Source of the DNA: Xanthomonas codiaei | GTDB lineage: Bacteria; Pseudomonadota; Gammaproteobacteria; Xanthomonadales; Xanthomonadaceae | Length of the DNA: 64,000 bases | Assembly: GCF_002939785.1 (NCBI RefSeq) | Contig: NZ_MDEC01000003.1 | Location: 124,001 to 188,000 of the forward strand | Reading direction: 5' to 3' | Part shown: in pieces, positions 37,994 to 46,939 of the stretch | Numbering within the stretch: the first letter of the stretch is position 1 | Layout: each line of letters begins with the position of its first letter | Program-made: the position numbers and the translations under genes | Notes under the pieces: model-generated | What the model saw: the letters and a program-made list of their open reading frames with translations, nothing else | Databases searched by the model: none | What the model was told of the DNA's origin: nothing

Positions 37994-39382
37994 TTATCGG
38001 CGCGCACTGGCCGGAAGCCGGGGCAGCGCCGGAAATGCACGCTGCACGCAATCGCTGCGCTCGCAGGTCAGGCAGCCCGGCCCGATCGGCACCGCATCGT
38101 CCACCGCGCCCAGGTCCCAGCCGCGCGCATAGACCAGTTGGTCGGCATGCCGCAGGTCGCAGCCCATCGCCAGCGCAAAGGTCTTGCGCGGGCGGCCGTA
38201 GCCTGGCGGCCCGCTGCTGACCTGGCGTGCCAGCCAGAAATAGCGCCGCCCGTCGGGCATGCGCGCGATCTGGGTGAGGATGCGGTCGGGCTGGTTGAAG
38301 GCTTCGTACACGATCCACAGCGGGCAGGCGCCGCCGACGTGGGAAAAATGGAAGTCGGTGGCCGAGTGGCGCTTGGAGACGTTGCCGGCGCGGTCCACCC
38401 GCATGAAGAAGATCGGCAAGCCCACCGCGCCGCGCCGCTGCAGGGTGCTCAAGCGATGGCAGACCGCTTCGAAACCCACGCCGAAACGATCCGCCAGCCA
38501 TTCGATGTCGTAGCGCGAGGCTTGCGCACTGTGCAGGAAATCGCTGTACGGCATCACCAGCGCGCCGGCGAAATAGTTGGACAACCCGATCCGCGATAGC
38601 GCGATGCGCTCGGCATCGGCGAAGCCGGCATCGGCGATGCGCGCCTCCAGTAGCGGGGCGCATTCCAGCAAGGCCAGTTGCGCGGCCAGTTGGAACGCCT
38701 GCTGGCCGGGGCGCAGGTGCGCCGGCAGCCACAGCACGCGCGCCTGCGCATCCACATGCCGCTTGTCGTGGTGCAGATCGGGCGATTCCTGCACCAGCAG
38801 GCCATGGCGGTCGGCCAGGCGTTGACGCAGCCGCAGCGGCAGGCTGTCGGTGGTCGCGCCGAGCTCGGCGTGCAGGGCTTCGGCGCGCTCGTCCAGTTCG
38901 GGCAGGTAGTTGTGCGCGCGGTTGAAGTAATCGCGCACCTGCTCGCCGGGCGACAGCGACGGCATTGCCGCATGCCCCACGCCAACCTGTACTTCCAGCG
39001 CGGCATTGCGCTCCAGCAGATGCTGGTGGGCGCGCTGCAGGTCCAGCAAGGCCTGCGCTACCTGAGGCAGGTTGCCGGTAAGCGCACGCAGCTCGGGCGG
39101 CGACAAGGTGTGGCCCAGGCTGCGCAGCGCATCGTCCAGCGGCTCGACCAGGGCAGCCGGGTCGTCCAGGTCGTGCAGGCCGTCCAGCTCGCCCAGCGTG
39201 GCCTTGAGGCGCTGCTGGATCGCCAGGGTCAGCGGCCGCTGGTTGCGCTCGATCTGGTTCAGATAGCTGGGCGACAGGCCCAGCCGGCGCGCCAGCTCGG
39301 CCTGGGTCAGGCCGTGGCGCTGGCGCAGCCGCTGCAGGCGCAGGCCGAGCTGATGCCGCAAGGAGGTGAGGGATTGGGGCAT
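37994..39382 (-). CDS. ScfR-type short-chain acyl-CoA regulator (XRE + ImmA/IrrE-like + DUF2083)
   Basis: Transcription factor of 462 aa, related to PrpR/RamB. The XRE helix-turn-helix is at about 15-60 (RLRQRHGLTQAELARRLGLS, PSYLNQIERNQRPL). The middle region resembles the ImmA/IrrE peptidase fold, but the HExxH-like site reads QLAAQLALLE, so it is not a protease. The C-terminal DUF2083 region has CPLWIVYEAFNQPDR and GPGCLTCERSDC (Cys at about 437, 440, 445). M. tuberculosis PrpR binds an Fe-S cluster with such cysteines. Divergent from mmsA, so it probably controls that operon in response to acyl-CoA. Confidence 0.88.
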   Translation of the reverse strand: MPQSLTSLRHQLGLRLQRLRQRHGLTQAELARRLGLSPSYLNQIERNQRPLTLAIQQRLKATLGELDGLHDLDDPAALVEPLDDALRSLGHTLSPPELRALTGNLPQVAQALLDLQRAHQHLLERNAALEVQVGVGHAAMPSLSPGEQVRDYFNRAHNYLPELDERAEALHAELGATTDSLPLRLRQRLADRHGLLVQESPDLHHDKRHVDAQARVLWLPAHLRPGQQAFQLAAQLALLECAPLLEARIADAGFADAERIALSRIGLSNYFAGALVMPYSDFLHSAQASRYDIEWLADRFGVGFEAVCHRLSTLQRRGAVGLPIFFMRVDRAGNVSKRHSATDFHFSHVGGACPLWIVYEAFNQPDRILTQIARMPDGRRYFWLARQVSSGPPGYGRPRKTFALAMGCDLRHADQLVYARGWDLGAVDDAVPIGPGCLTCERSDCVQRAFPALPRLPASARR

Positions 39383-39385
39383 TCG

Positions 39386-39404
39386 CAAACTTCGCAAAAG
39401 TTTG
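39386..39404. promoter_or_regulatory. Operator-like inverted repeat between regulator and mmsA
   Basis: CAAACTT-N5-AAGTTTG, a perfect 7-bp inverted repeat 4 nt before the regulator start codon and 113 nt before mmsA. The left part also reads CGCAAACTTCGCAAA, a direct repeat of CGCAAA. PrpR/RamB-type regulators use TTTGCAAA-like sites, so this is the likely autoregulatory and mmsA-controlling site. Confidence 0.6.
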
Positions 39405-39517
39405 TAGGAAGCTTAGCGCGATTAAGCAATCCATGGCTGGGAATGCCCGGGCCGGGTGCGAACAATGCGAAGTACTGGGCCGGCGTGGCCCGATGCCCCC
39501 TATGAGCGAGCCCCGTG

Positions 39518-41023
39518 ATGAGCGAATCCGTCCCCCGCGTATCCCTGTTGATCGATGGTGAAATGGTGGTCTCGGCCAGCGACCAGTGGCAGGACGTGGT
39601 CAACCCGGCCGACCAGTCGGTGCTGGCGCAGGTGCCGTTCGCCACCGTCGCCGAGGTCGATGCCGCCGTTGCCGCAGCCAGCCGGGCCTTCGTCGGCTGG
39701 CGCAAGACGCCGATCGGCACCCGCGCGCGCATCTTTCTGAAGTACCAGCAGCTGATCCGCGAGCACATGCCCGAGCTGGCCGCGCTGCTCAGCGCAGAGC
39801 AGGGCAAGACCCTGGCCGATGCCGAGGGCGATGTGTTCCGCGGACTGGAGGTGGTGGAGCACGCCGCGGCGATCGGCAACCTGCAACTGGGCGAGCTGGC
39901 CAACAACGTCGCCACCGGCGTGGACACCTACACCTTGCTGCAGCCGCTGGGCGTGTGCGCCGGCATCACCCCGTTCAACTTCCCGGCGATGATTCCGCTG
40001 TGGATGTTCCCGATGGCGATTGCCACTGGCAACACCTTCGTGCTCAAGCCCTCCGAGCAGGACCCGATGGTGACCATGCGGCTGGTGGAACTGGCGCTGG
40101 AGGCGGGCATTCCCAAGGGCGTGCTCAACGTGGTGCACGGCGGCGAAGCGGTGGTCAATGCGCTGTGCGATCACCCCGATATCAAGGCCTTGTCGTTCGT
40201 CGGCTCCACTAAGGTGGGCACGCATGTGTACCGCCGCGCCTCGCTGGCCGGCAAGCGCGTGCAATGCATGATGGGCGCCAAGAACCATGCCGTGGTGCTG
40301 CCGGACGCCAACCAGGAGCAGACGCTCAATGCGATGGTTGGTGCCGCTTTCGGTGCGGCCGGCCAGCGCTGCATGGCCGCCTCCACTCTGGTGCTGGTCG
40401 GCGAGGCGCGGCAGTGGATTCCGCAGCTGGTGGACAAGGCCAGGCAGCTGAAGCTCGGCGCGGGCAACGCCGCTGGCACCGATGTCGGCCCGCTGATTTC
40501 CTGCGCCGCGCGCGAGCGCGTGGAGGCGTTGATCGCCTCGGGCGTGGAGCAGGGTGCCACGCTGGAACTGGACGGGCGCGCGCCGCAGGTGCCGGGGTTC
40601 GAGCAGGGCAACTTCGTCGGCCCGACGATCTTTTCCGGGGTCAGGCCGGGTATGCGCATCTACGACGAAGAAATCTTCGGGCCGGTGCTGGTGATCCTGG
40701 GCGCCGAGACGCTGGACGAGGCCATTGCGCTGGTCAACGCCAATCCCAACGGCAATGGCACCGCGCTGTTCACCCAGTCCGGCGCGGCCGCGCGGCGTTT
40801 CCAGGAAGACATCGACGTGGGCCAGGTCGGCATCAACGTGCCGATCCCGGTGCCGGTGCCGCTGTTTTCCTTCACCGGCTCGCGCGCCTCCAAGCTCGGC
40901 GACCTCGGCCCGTACGGCAAGCAGGTGGTGATGTTCTACACCCAGACCAAGACGGTGACCGCGCGTTGGTTCGACGACCAGACGCTGAGCCATGGCGTCA
41001 ACACCACTATCTCCCTCAAGTGA
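39518..41023 (+). CDS. mmsA: Methylmalonate-semialdehyde dehydrogenase (CoA-acylating)
   Basis: Last step of valine degradation: methylmalonate semialdehyde to propionyl-CoA with NAD and CoA. 501 aa, aldehyde dehydrogenase fold. NAD-binding segments [14 protein letters not shown] and KPSEQDPM, and active-site Cys (about 285) in [11 protein letters not shown]. The C-terminal part ends [21 protein letters not shown], typical of MmsA rather than generic ALDH. The ATG at 39518 was preferred to an adjacent GTG. First gene of a five-gene operon. Confidence 0.95.
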   Translation: MSESVPRVSLLIDGEMVVSASDQWQDVVNPADQSVLAQVPFATVAEVDAAVAAASRAFVGWRKTPIGTRARIFLKYQQLIREHMPELAALLSAEQGKTLADAEGDVFRGLEVVEHAAAIGNLQLGELANNVATGVDTYTLLQPLGVCAGITPFNFPAMIPLWMFPMAIATGNTFVLKPSEQDPMVTMRLVELALEAGIPKGVLNVVHGGEAVVNALCDHPDIKALSFVGSTKVGTHVYRRASLAGKRVQCMMGAKNHAVVLPDANQEQTLNAMVGAAFGAAGQRCMAASTLVLVGEARQWIPQLVDKARQLKLGAGNAAGTDVGPLISCAARERVEALIASGVEQGATLELDGRAPQVPGFEQGNFVGPTIFSGVRPGMRIYDEEIFGPVLVILGAETLDEAIALVNANPNGNGTALFTQSGAAARRFQEDIDVGQVGINVPIPVPVPLFSFTGSRASKLGDLGPYGKQVVMFYTQTKTVTARWFDDQTLSHGVNTTISLK

Positions 41024-41033
41024 GCCGATCGCC

Positions 41034-42215
41034 ATGAATGCAGCCATCCAGCTCCACCCCAACGCGACCGATCTGAACGACGAGCAGGAAGCCTTCCGTG
41101 CCGCCGCGCGCGACTTCGCCGACAAGGAACTCGCCCCGCACGCCGCGCAGTGGGACGCGGAAGGGCACTTCCCGCGCGAGGCCATCGCCAAGGCCGCCGA
41201 ACTGGGCTTCTGCGGCCTGTACACCGACGAGGGCGTGGGCGGCCTGGGCATGCGTCGGCTCGATGCGGCAGTGGTGTTCGAGGAACTGGCGACGGTCGAT
41301 CCCTCCACCTCGGCCTTCATCAGCATCCACAACATGGCCACCTGGTTGATCGCCAGCTACGGCAGCGACGCGGTGCGCGCACAGTGGGGCGAGGCGATGA
41401 CCAGCGGTGCCAAGCTGGGCTCGTACTGCCTGACCGAACCGGGCAGCGGTTCGGATGCGGCCTCGCTGAAGACGCGTGCGCAGCGCGATGGCGACAGCTA
41501 CGTGCTCAACGGCAGCAAGGCCTTCATTTCCGGCGCCGGCGCCACCGATGTGCTGGTGGTGATGGCGCGCACCGGCGAGGACGGCGCGCGTGGCATCAGC
41601 GCCTTCGTGGTGCCTGCCGATGCGCCCGGCATCAGCTACGGCCGCAAGGAAGAGAAGATGGGCTGGAACAGCCAGCCCACGCGCGGGGTGACCTTCGCCG
41701 ATGTGCGCATTCCCGCCACCAACCTGCTCGGCAAGGAAGGCGAAGGCTTCAAGATGGCGATGAAGGCACTGGATGGCGGCCGCATCAATATCGCCGCCTG
41801 CTCGCTGGGCGCCGCGCAGGGCGCGCTGGATGCCGCGCGCCGCTACATGGGCGAGCGCCGCCAGTTCGGCAAGAAACTGGCCGATTTCCAGGCCTTGCAG
41901 TTCAAGCTCGCCGACATGGCCACCCAGCTGGTGGCCGCGCGGCAGATGGTGCACACCGCTGCGCGCAAGCTCGATGCCGGCAGCCATGACGCAACGGTGT
42001 GGTGCGCGATGGCCAAGCGCTTCGCCACCGACGCCGGCTTTGCCATCTGCGATGAGGCACTGCAGATTCACGGCGGGTATGGCTATATCCGCGAGTACCC
42101 GATCGAGCGATTGCTGCGCGACAGCCGCGTGCATCGCATCCTGGAAGGCACCAACGAAGTGATGCGCATGATCGTGGCGCGTCATCTGCTCAACGGCGAG
42201 GAGGAACTGCGATGA
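41034..42215 (+). CDS. Acyl-CoA dehydrogenase, probable isobutyryl-CoA dehydrogenase
   Basis: FAD-dependent dehydrogenase, 393 aa. Family signatures: LTEPGSGSDAASLKTRAQRD (flavin and substrate contact), MGWNSQPTRGVTFADVRIP, RRQFGKKLADFQALQFKLAD and LQIHGGYGYIREYPIERLLRD. The catalytic Glu should be in RILEGTNEVMRM (about 371). Placement right after mmsA (10 nt gap) and before hydratase and hydrolase genes suggests isobutyryl-CoA, the valine intermediate. 2-methylbutyryl-CoA is an alternative. Overlaps the next gene by 4 nt. Confidence 0.93.
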   Translation: MNAAIQLHPNATDLNDEQEAFRAAARDFADKELAPHAAQWDAEGHFPREAIAKAAELGFCGLYTDEGVGGLGMRRLDAAVVFEELATVDPSTSAFISIHNMATWLIASYGSDAVRAQWGEAMTSGAKLGSYCLTEPGSGSDAASLKTRAQRDGDSYVLNGSKAFISGAGATDVLVVMARTGEDGARGISAFVVPADAPGISYGRKEEKMGWNSQPTRGVTFADVRIPATNLLGKEGEGFKMAMKALDGGRINIAACSLGAAQGALDAARRYMGERRQFGKKLADFQALQFKLADMATQLVAARQMVHTAARKLDAGSHDATVWCAMAKRFATDAGFAICDEALQIHGGYGYIREYPIERLLRDSRVHRILEGTNEVMRMIVARHLLNGEEELR

Positions 42216-43009
42216 GCGAGTGGGAAGGGCGCGTGCACACCGGCCTGCAGGTCGAACGCGATGGCCATGTGGCCATCGTCACGCTGAGCAACCCGCCGGC
42301 CAATACCTGGACCGTACAGAGCCTACCGGCCTTGCGCGAGCTGGTGCATGCCCTGGATACCGACCGCAGCGTGTACGCGCTGGTGATCACCGGCGAAGGC
42401 GAGAAGTTCTTCAGCGCCGGTGCCGACCTCAAGCAGTTTGCCAGCGGCGATCATGCCGTGGCACGCGAAGCGGCACGGCGCTTCGGCGAAGCCTTCGAGG
42501 CCTTGAGCGCGTTCCGCGGCGTGTCGATTGCCGCCATCAACGGCTATGCGATGGGCGGCGGGCTGGAATGCGCACTGGCCTGCGATCTGCGCATTGCCGA
42601 GCAGCACGCACAGCTGGCCCTCCCGGAAGCCAGCGTCGGCCTGCTGCCATGCGCAGGCGGTACGCAGAACCTGCCGCGCTTGGTCGGCGAGGGTTGGGCC
42701 AAGCGCATGATCCTGCTCGGCGAACGCATCGATGCCGCCACCGCGCAGCGCATCGGATTGGTGGAAGAGGTCGTCGGCCAGGGCGAGTCGCGCGCGTTGG
42801 CGATCGCCTGGGCGCAGCGCGTCGGCAAGCAGAGCCCGGTCAGCGTTGCGGCCTGCAAGCGCTTGGTGCAGGCCACCCGCACCGGCACCCACGCCGCAGC
42901 CCTGGTGGCCGAACGCGAGGCCTTCGTGGATCTGTTCGAGCAGGCCGACCAGGCCGAAGGCGTTGCCGCGTTCCTGGAAAAGCGCGCGCCGCGCTGGAGC
43001 GCCTCCTGA
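42212..43009 (+). CDS. Enoyl-CoA hydratase
   Basis: Crotonase-fold enzyme of 265 aa, probably hydrating methacrylyl-CoA to 3-hydroxyisobutyryl-CoA in this operon. The oxyanion-hole segments are GEGEKFFSAGADLKQF and NGYAMGGGLECALACDLRI; the catalytic region is ALPEASVGLLPCAGGTQNLPR. Its ATG overlaps the acyl-CoA dehydrogenase stop, and its own stop overlaps the next start, so the three are coupled. Substrate is inferred from context. Confidence 0.93.
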   Translation: MSEWEGRVHTGLQVERDGHVAIVTLSNPPANTWTVQSLPALRELVHALDTDRSVYALVITGEGEKFFSAGADLKQFASGDHAVAREAARRFGEAFEALSAFRGVSIAAINGYAMGGGLECALACDLRIAEQHAQLALPEASVGLLPCAGGTQNLPRLVGEGWAKRMILLGERIDAATAQRIGLVEEVVGQGESRALAIAWAQRVGKQSPVSVAACKRLVQATRTGTHAAALVAEREAFVDLFEQADQAEGVAAFLEKRAPRWSAS

Positions 43010-44181
43010 TGCCGGACAGCAGCGCACGCGACGATGCGCCGGTGCTGTTCGAACAGCGCAACTGCGCCGACGGGCACCGCATCGGCATCGCCACCTTGAA
43101 CGCGCCCAAGACCCTCAACGGGCTGTCGCTGGAGATGACACGGCTGCTGGATGCGCAGCTGCGGGCCTGGGCCGACGATGCGCAGATCGCCTGCGTGGTG
43201 TTGCGTGGCGCCGGCGACAAGGCCTTGTGTGCCGGTGGCGATCTGCATGGGCTCCACCAGAGCATGCGCGCGCATCGCGAGGCGGTGCCCGACGCTGCCC
43301 AGCGACGCGCCAGGCCGCAGGACAATGCGCACGCCGTCGCCTTCTTCGAAGAAGAATATCGGCTGGATCACCGCATCCACACCTATCCCAAGCCGCTACT
43401 GTGCTGGGGTCATGGCATCGTGATGGGCGGCGGGATAGGGCTGATGTCCGGCGCCAGCCATCGCGTGGTCACCGAGCGCTCGCGCCTGGCCATGCCTGAA
43501 ATCACCGTTGGCCTGTTCCCGGATGTGGGCGGCAGCTGGCTGCTGCGGCGCGTGCCGGACGGCGCCGGCCTGTTCCTGGCGTTGACCGGGGCCCCACTCA
43601 CTGCCAGCGATGCCATCCATGCCGGGCTGGCCGACGTGCGGCTGGAGCATGCGCAGTATCCGGCAGTGCTGGAAGCGCTCAGCGCGCATGCGTGGAGCGG
43701 CGATGCGCAGGAGGACCGCGCGCAACTGGGCGCCTTCCTGCAGGGCATTGCACAGCCGCTGGAGCCGGGCCCGCTGCAACTGCATGCGGGGTTGATCGCG
43801 CAACTGGTGTCCGGCGACACGCTGGAACAGGTCGTCGCGGCCATCGACGCCCTGCAGAGCGAAGACGCCTGGCTGCAGGCTGCGCGCAGCACTTTGGCCG
43901 CCGGTGCGCCGGGGTCGGCACGTCTGGCCTGGGAACTGCAACGTCATCCTGGCACCACCACGCTGGCCGACACGTTCCGTACCGAGTATGTGGTGGCGTT
44001 GCATGCTGCCGCGCATGGCGATTTCGCCGAAGGCATCCGCGCGCTGCTGATCGACAAGGATCGCCAGCCGCGCTGGCAACCGGCATCGCTGGGCGAAGCC
44101 GATGCGGCGTGGGCAGCAACCTTCTTCGATGCCCCATGGCCGGCGGCGCAGCATCCGCTGGCCGACCTGGGCACGCGCTAG
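43009..44181 (+). CDS. 3-hydroxyisobutyryl-CoA hydrolase
   Basis: Crotonase-fold thioesterase of 390 aa that frees 3-hydroxyisobutyrate for MmsB. Longer than a hydratase, as expected for the HIBCH family: LCAGGDLHGLHQSMRAHREA (oxyanion hole), EEYRLDHRIHTYPKPLLCWG, GHGIVMGGGIGLMSGASHRV and AMPEITVGLFPDVGGSWLLRR with the conserved Glu and Asp. The second half carries the C-terminal extension (EGIRALLIDKDRQPRWQP), diagnostic of this family. Start ATG 43009 overlaps the hydratase TGA by one base. Confidence 0.94.
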   Translation: MPDSSARDDAPVLFEQRNCADGHRIGIATLNAPKTLNGLSLEMTRLLDAQLRAWADDAQIACVVLRGAGDKALCAGGDLHGLHQSMRAHREAVPDAAQRRARPQDNAHAVAFFEEEYRLDHRIHTYPKPLLCWGHGIVMGGGIGLMSGASHRVVTERSRLAMPEITVGLFPDVGGSWLLRRVPDGAGLFLALTGAPLTASDAIHAGLADVRLEHAQYPAVLEALSAHAWSGDAQEDRAQLGAFLQGIAQPLEPGPLQLHAGLIAQLVSGDTLEQVVAAIDALQSEDAWLQAARSTLAAGAPGSARLAWELQRHPGTTTLADTFRTEYVVALHAAAHGDFAEGIRALLIDKDRQPRWQPASLGEADAAWAATFFDAPWPAAQHPLADLGTR

Positions 44182-44322
44182 GCATGGCGATATGCGGCGC
44201 CGTGCAGGCGGGCGCGCTTGCGCGCCGCCGCGCCCCGCGGCCGTGCAGTCGCAAGGTCGCTGCCGGCCAGGATGCACTATGTTTCTTCTTCTGATGAACG
44301 CTCCACCCTGGAGATCGACACG

Positions 44323-45210
44323 ATGAGCAAGATCGCCTTTATCGGCCTGGGCAACATGGGTGGTCCGATGGCCGCCAACCTGATCAAGGCCGGGCACCAG
44401 TTGCGTGTGTTCGACCTGGTGCCTGCCGCGCTGGACACTGCTGCAGCCGCCGGCGCGCACCCGGCTGGCTCGGCGCACGACACCCTGGCCGACGCCGAGA
44501 TCGTCATTTCGATGCTGCCTGCCAGCCGCCATGTGGAGGGCCTGTACTTGGGCGACGACGGCATCCTGGCGCAGATTCCAGACGGCGCGCTGGTCATCGA
44601 CTGCAGCACCATTGCACCGGTGTCCACGCGCAAGGTGGCCGACGCCGCCCACGCACGCGGGTTGGCGATGCTGGACGCCCCGGTCTCCGGCGGCACTGCC
44701 GGTGCGGCGGCCGGCACGCTGACCTTCATCGTCGGTGGAGCCGCCGGGGCGCTGGAGCGTGCGCGCCCCGTGCTGCAGGCGATGGGCAAGAACATCTTCC
44801 ACGTCGGCGACAACGGCGCCGGCCAGGTCGCCAAGCTGTGCAACAACATGGCGTTGGGCGTGATCATGGCCGCCACCGGCGAGGCGCTGGCGCTGGGCGT
44901 GGCGCAGGGCCTGGACCCGGCGGTGCTGTCGCAGATGATGGCGGTCAGCACCGGCCGCAGCTGGGCCACCGAGGTCTGCAATCCCTGGCCGGGCGCGCTG
45001 CCCAACGCACCGGCTTCGCGCGGCTACAGCGGCGGCTTCGGCAACGATCTGATGCTCAAGGACCTGGGGCTGGTGGCCGAATCGGCAGTGCAGGCAGGTG
45101 TCTCGATCCCGCTGGGCGAGCTGGCGCGCAATCTGTATGCGATGAACAGCCAGGCCGGCAACGGCGCGTTGGATTTCTCCAGCGTGGTCAAGCTGGTCGC
45201 CAAGGTGTGA
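44323..45210 (+). CDS. mmsB: 3-hydroxyisobutyrate dehydrogenase
   Basis: Oxidises 3-hydroxyisobutyrate to methylmalonate semialdehyde with NAD, the substrate of MmsA. 295 aa. Rossmann start MSKIAFIGLGNMGGPMAANL, then DAPVSGGTAGAAAGTLTFIV and GDNGAGQVAKLCNNM with the catalytic Lys (about 170). The ATG at 44323 was chosen over upstream starts because the N-terminus then begins at the Rossmann strand. A 141-nt gap separates it from the hydrolase, so it may have extra expression signals. Confidence 0.95.
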   Translation: MSKIAFIGLGNMGGPMAANLIKAGHQLRVFDLVPAALDTAAAAGAHPAGSAHDTLADAEIVISMLPASRHVEGLYLGDDGILAQIPDGALVIDCSTIAPVSTRKVADAAHARGLAMLDAPVSGGTAGAAAGTLTFIVGGAAGALERARPVLQAMGKNIFHVGDNGAGQVAKLCNNMALGVIMAATGEALALGVAQGLDPAVLSQMMAVSTGRSWATEVCNPWPGALPNAPASRGYSGGFGNDLMLKDLGLVAESAVQAGVSIPLGELARNLYAMNSQAGNGALDFSSVVKLVAKV

Positions 45211-45334
45211 GAGCGGCTTACAAGACCACTGCGTCCACCGGCAAGTGGACCTCGCCGGCGTTGTAACTTGCCTGCGTCGTGTGATTGAACAGGAGGGCGT
45301 AGCGGGCAGAGCGATGATCTGCGGCCTGGCTGCA

Positions 45335-45444
45335 AGGCCCTTGCCCGCCCACCATCGCGGGACGCGCCGCAAGTACGTCCCTGTAGGCTCTTATGCGGCA
45401 TCCATGCCGCCTAAGGTCCCGCGACGGTAGGCGGGCAAGGGCCT
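45335..45444. repeat. 110-bp inverted-repeat element
   Basis: Two 29-nt arms (45335-45363 and 45416-45444) are inverted repeats matching at 27 of 29 positions, around a 52-nt centre that holds a second small palindrome, GCGGCAT-CC-ATGCCGC (45395-45410). The element is compact, non-coding and lies in the 558-base gap between mmsB and czcD, where no other gene is seen. It looks like a non-autonomous mobile or REP-like element. Confidence 0.85.
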
Positions 45445-45686
45445 GTCGGGATGGTCGGTATGCATGCTTGTAAGCAGTGCGTGTAGCGCGGTGTCTGACG
45501 AAGCGCGGTCTGGTCAGCCTCTTCCACCCAAGCAATCGGACTGCCTCAACGACATCCTTCCACTCGCCAATGAAGGCAGTGGGGTCAGTGCGTGCCACCA
45601 TTGCGACGGTGTTCGAGCGCTTGTGTCAGCCGCTTCAATTGGCTGCCCGGCTCGGGCAATACGGCGCAGCGCCGTGCTCATGTGAT

Positions 45687-45699
45687 GTGATTTCATCAC
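45687..45699. promoter_or_regulatory. Operator-like palindrome upstream of czcD
   Basis: GTGAT-TTC-ATCAC, followed 9 nt later by TAATAG (45709-45714), a possible -10. It lies 70 nt before the czcD start. It could bind a metal regulator, but no known metalloregulator consensus was matched. Confidence 0.35.
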
Positions 45700-45768
45700 G
45701 CACAGGTGTAATAGTCTCCGCATGCCCACGCGCCTACTGTGTGCGCGCACTGCACGAGGCCGCACAGC

Positions 45769-46749
45769 ATGGGACACGACCACAACCACGCCCCCAGCGA
45801 AATCCGCCACGAAGCACCGCTATGGTGGGCGCTCGGCCTGACGGCCACCTTCCTGGTGGCCGAAGTCATCGGCGCGTTTGTGTCCAACAGTCTGGCCTTG
45901 CTGTCCGATGCCGCGCACATGGCCACCGACACGCTCGGCCTGATGATCGCCTTGCTTGCCGTGCGGCTGAGCCGGCGCCCGGCCGACGCACGCCGTACCT
46001 ACGGCTATGTGCGCCTGGAGGCGCTGGGAGCGCTGGTCAATGGTGCACTGCTGTTCGTCGTGGGCGCCTACATCCTGTGGGAAGCCGTGCAACGCTTTCG
46101 CGCCCCGCAGGACATTTCCTCCAACGGCATGCTGCTGATCGCCGGGCTGGGCCTGGTGATCAACCTGATCGCGATGAAGCTGCTGCATGCCGGCAGCGGC
46201 GAAAGCCTCAACGTCAAGGGCGCCTACCTGGAAGTCTGGAGCGACATGCTCGGCTCGGTGGCGGTGATCATCGGTGCCTTGCTGATCCGCTGGACCGGCT
46301 GGCACTGGATCGACCCGGTGCTTGCGGTGCTGATCGGCCTGTGGGTGCTGCCGCGCACCTGGGTGCTGCTGCGCGAAGCAATCAACGTCTTGCTGGAAGG
46401 TGTGCCCAAGGGCATCGACCTGGCGCAGGTACGACAGGCCCTGGCCGGCTATCCGGGCGTGGACGATGTGCACGACCTGCATGTCTGGGCACTGGCCTCC
46501 AGCACGCCCGCACTCACCGCACACGTGGTGGTGGGCGAGTCCGTCGACCGCGACCAGCTGCGCGACGCACTCGCCGCGCTCCTGCACGAACGCTTCGATA
46601 TCGATCACGTAACCCTGCAGGTGGAAAGCGGCGATTGCGGTACCGACCCCTGCGGTACCCCAGCCAGCGGCCAGCAGCACGGGCACGCTGGGCATGCTGG
46701 ACACCGGCATGGGCACTCGCATGCGCATGGAGATCATCACCACCACTGA
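45769..46749 (+). CDS. czcD: Cation diffusion facilitator (Zn/Co/Cd exporter), His-rich
   Basis: Proton-driven divalent metal exporter, 326 aa, six transmembrane helices. The N-terminus MGHDHNHAPSEIRHEAP and C-terminus (GHAGHAGHRHGHSHAHGDHHHH, read as two His-rich pieces) are metal-binding tails. The transport site is in SNSLALLSDAAHMATDTLGL (H and D pairs of helix II) and EVWSDMLGSVAVI (helix V). The cytoplasmic domain has DVHDLHVWALAS. The ATG at 45769 was chosen because it starts the His motif. The metal is probably zinc or cobalt, by family. Confidence 0.93.
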   Translation: MGHDHNHAPSEIRHEAPLWWALGLTATFLVAEVIGAFVSNSLALLSDAAHMATDTLGLMIALLAVRLSRRPADARRTYGYVRLEALGALVNGALLFVVGAYILWEAVQRFRAPQDISSNGMLLIAGLGLVINLIAMKLLHAGSGESLNVKGAYLEVWSDMLGSVAVIIGALLIRWTGWHWIDPVLAVLIGLWVLPRTWVLLREAINVLLEGVPKGIDLAQVRQALAGYPGVDDVHDLHVWALASSTPALTAHVVVGESVDRDQLRDALAALLHERFDIDHVTLQVESGDCGTDPCGTPASGQQHGHAGHAGHRHGHSHAHGDHHHH

Positions 46750-46875
46750 GGCGTTGCGATGCTCGAGAGGGCGGTGCGTGGACTCTGCCGCAACGCTTGA
46801 AGCGTCCCCGGACATCTGCATCGAACTCGTATCGCGGCATGGCGCAGCAGCGTGTCCGCCGATTGATGAGCGCAA

Positions 46876-46908
46876 ACGCAAGAAGCCGCCATGGGCGGCT
46901 TCTTGCGT
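46876..46908. terminator. Bidirectional terminator between czcD and the fadB-like gene
   Basis: Perfect 15-bp stem ACGCAAGAAGCCGCC / GGCGGCTTCTTGCGT with an ATG loop, 31 nt before the fadB-like stop on the minus strand and 126 nt after czcD. The A-rich and T-rich flanks are short. Confidence 0.8.
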
Positions 46909-46939
46909 ATCAGGGCCTGCTACTCAGGTCAGCTCGGCC

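Noticed and set aside
42220-44181. A 653-codon open frame that appears to join the hydratase and hydrolase
   Set aside because: Its first half reads the hydratase gene out of frame (Arg/Ala/Gly-rich). The hydrolase proper starts at 43009, so this is not a fusion protein.
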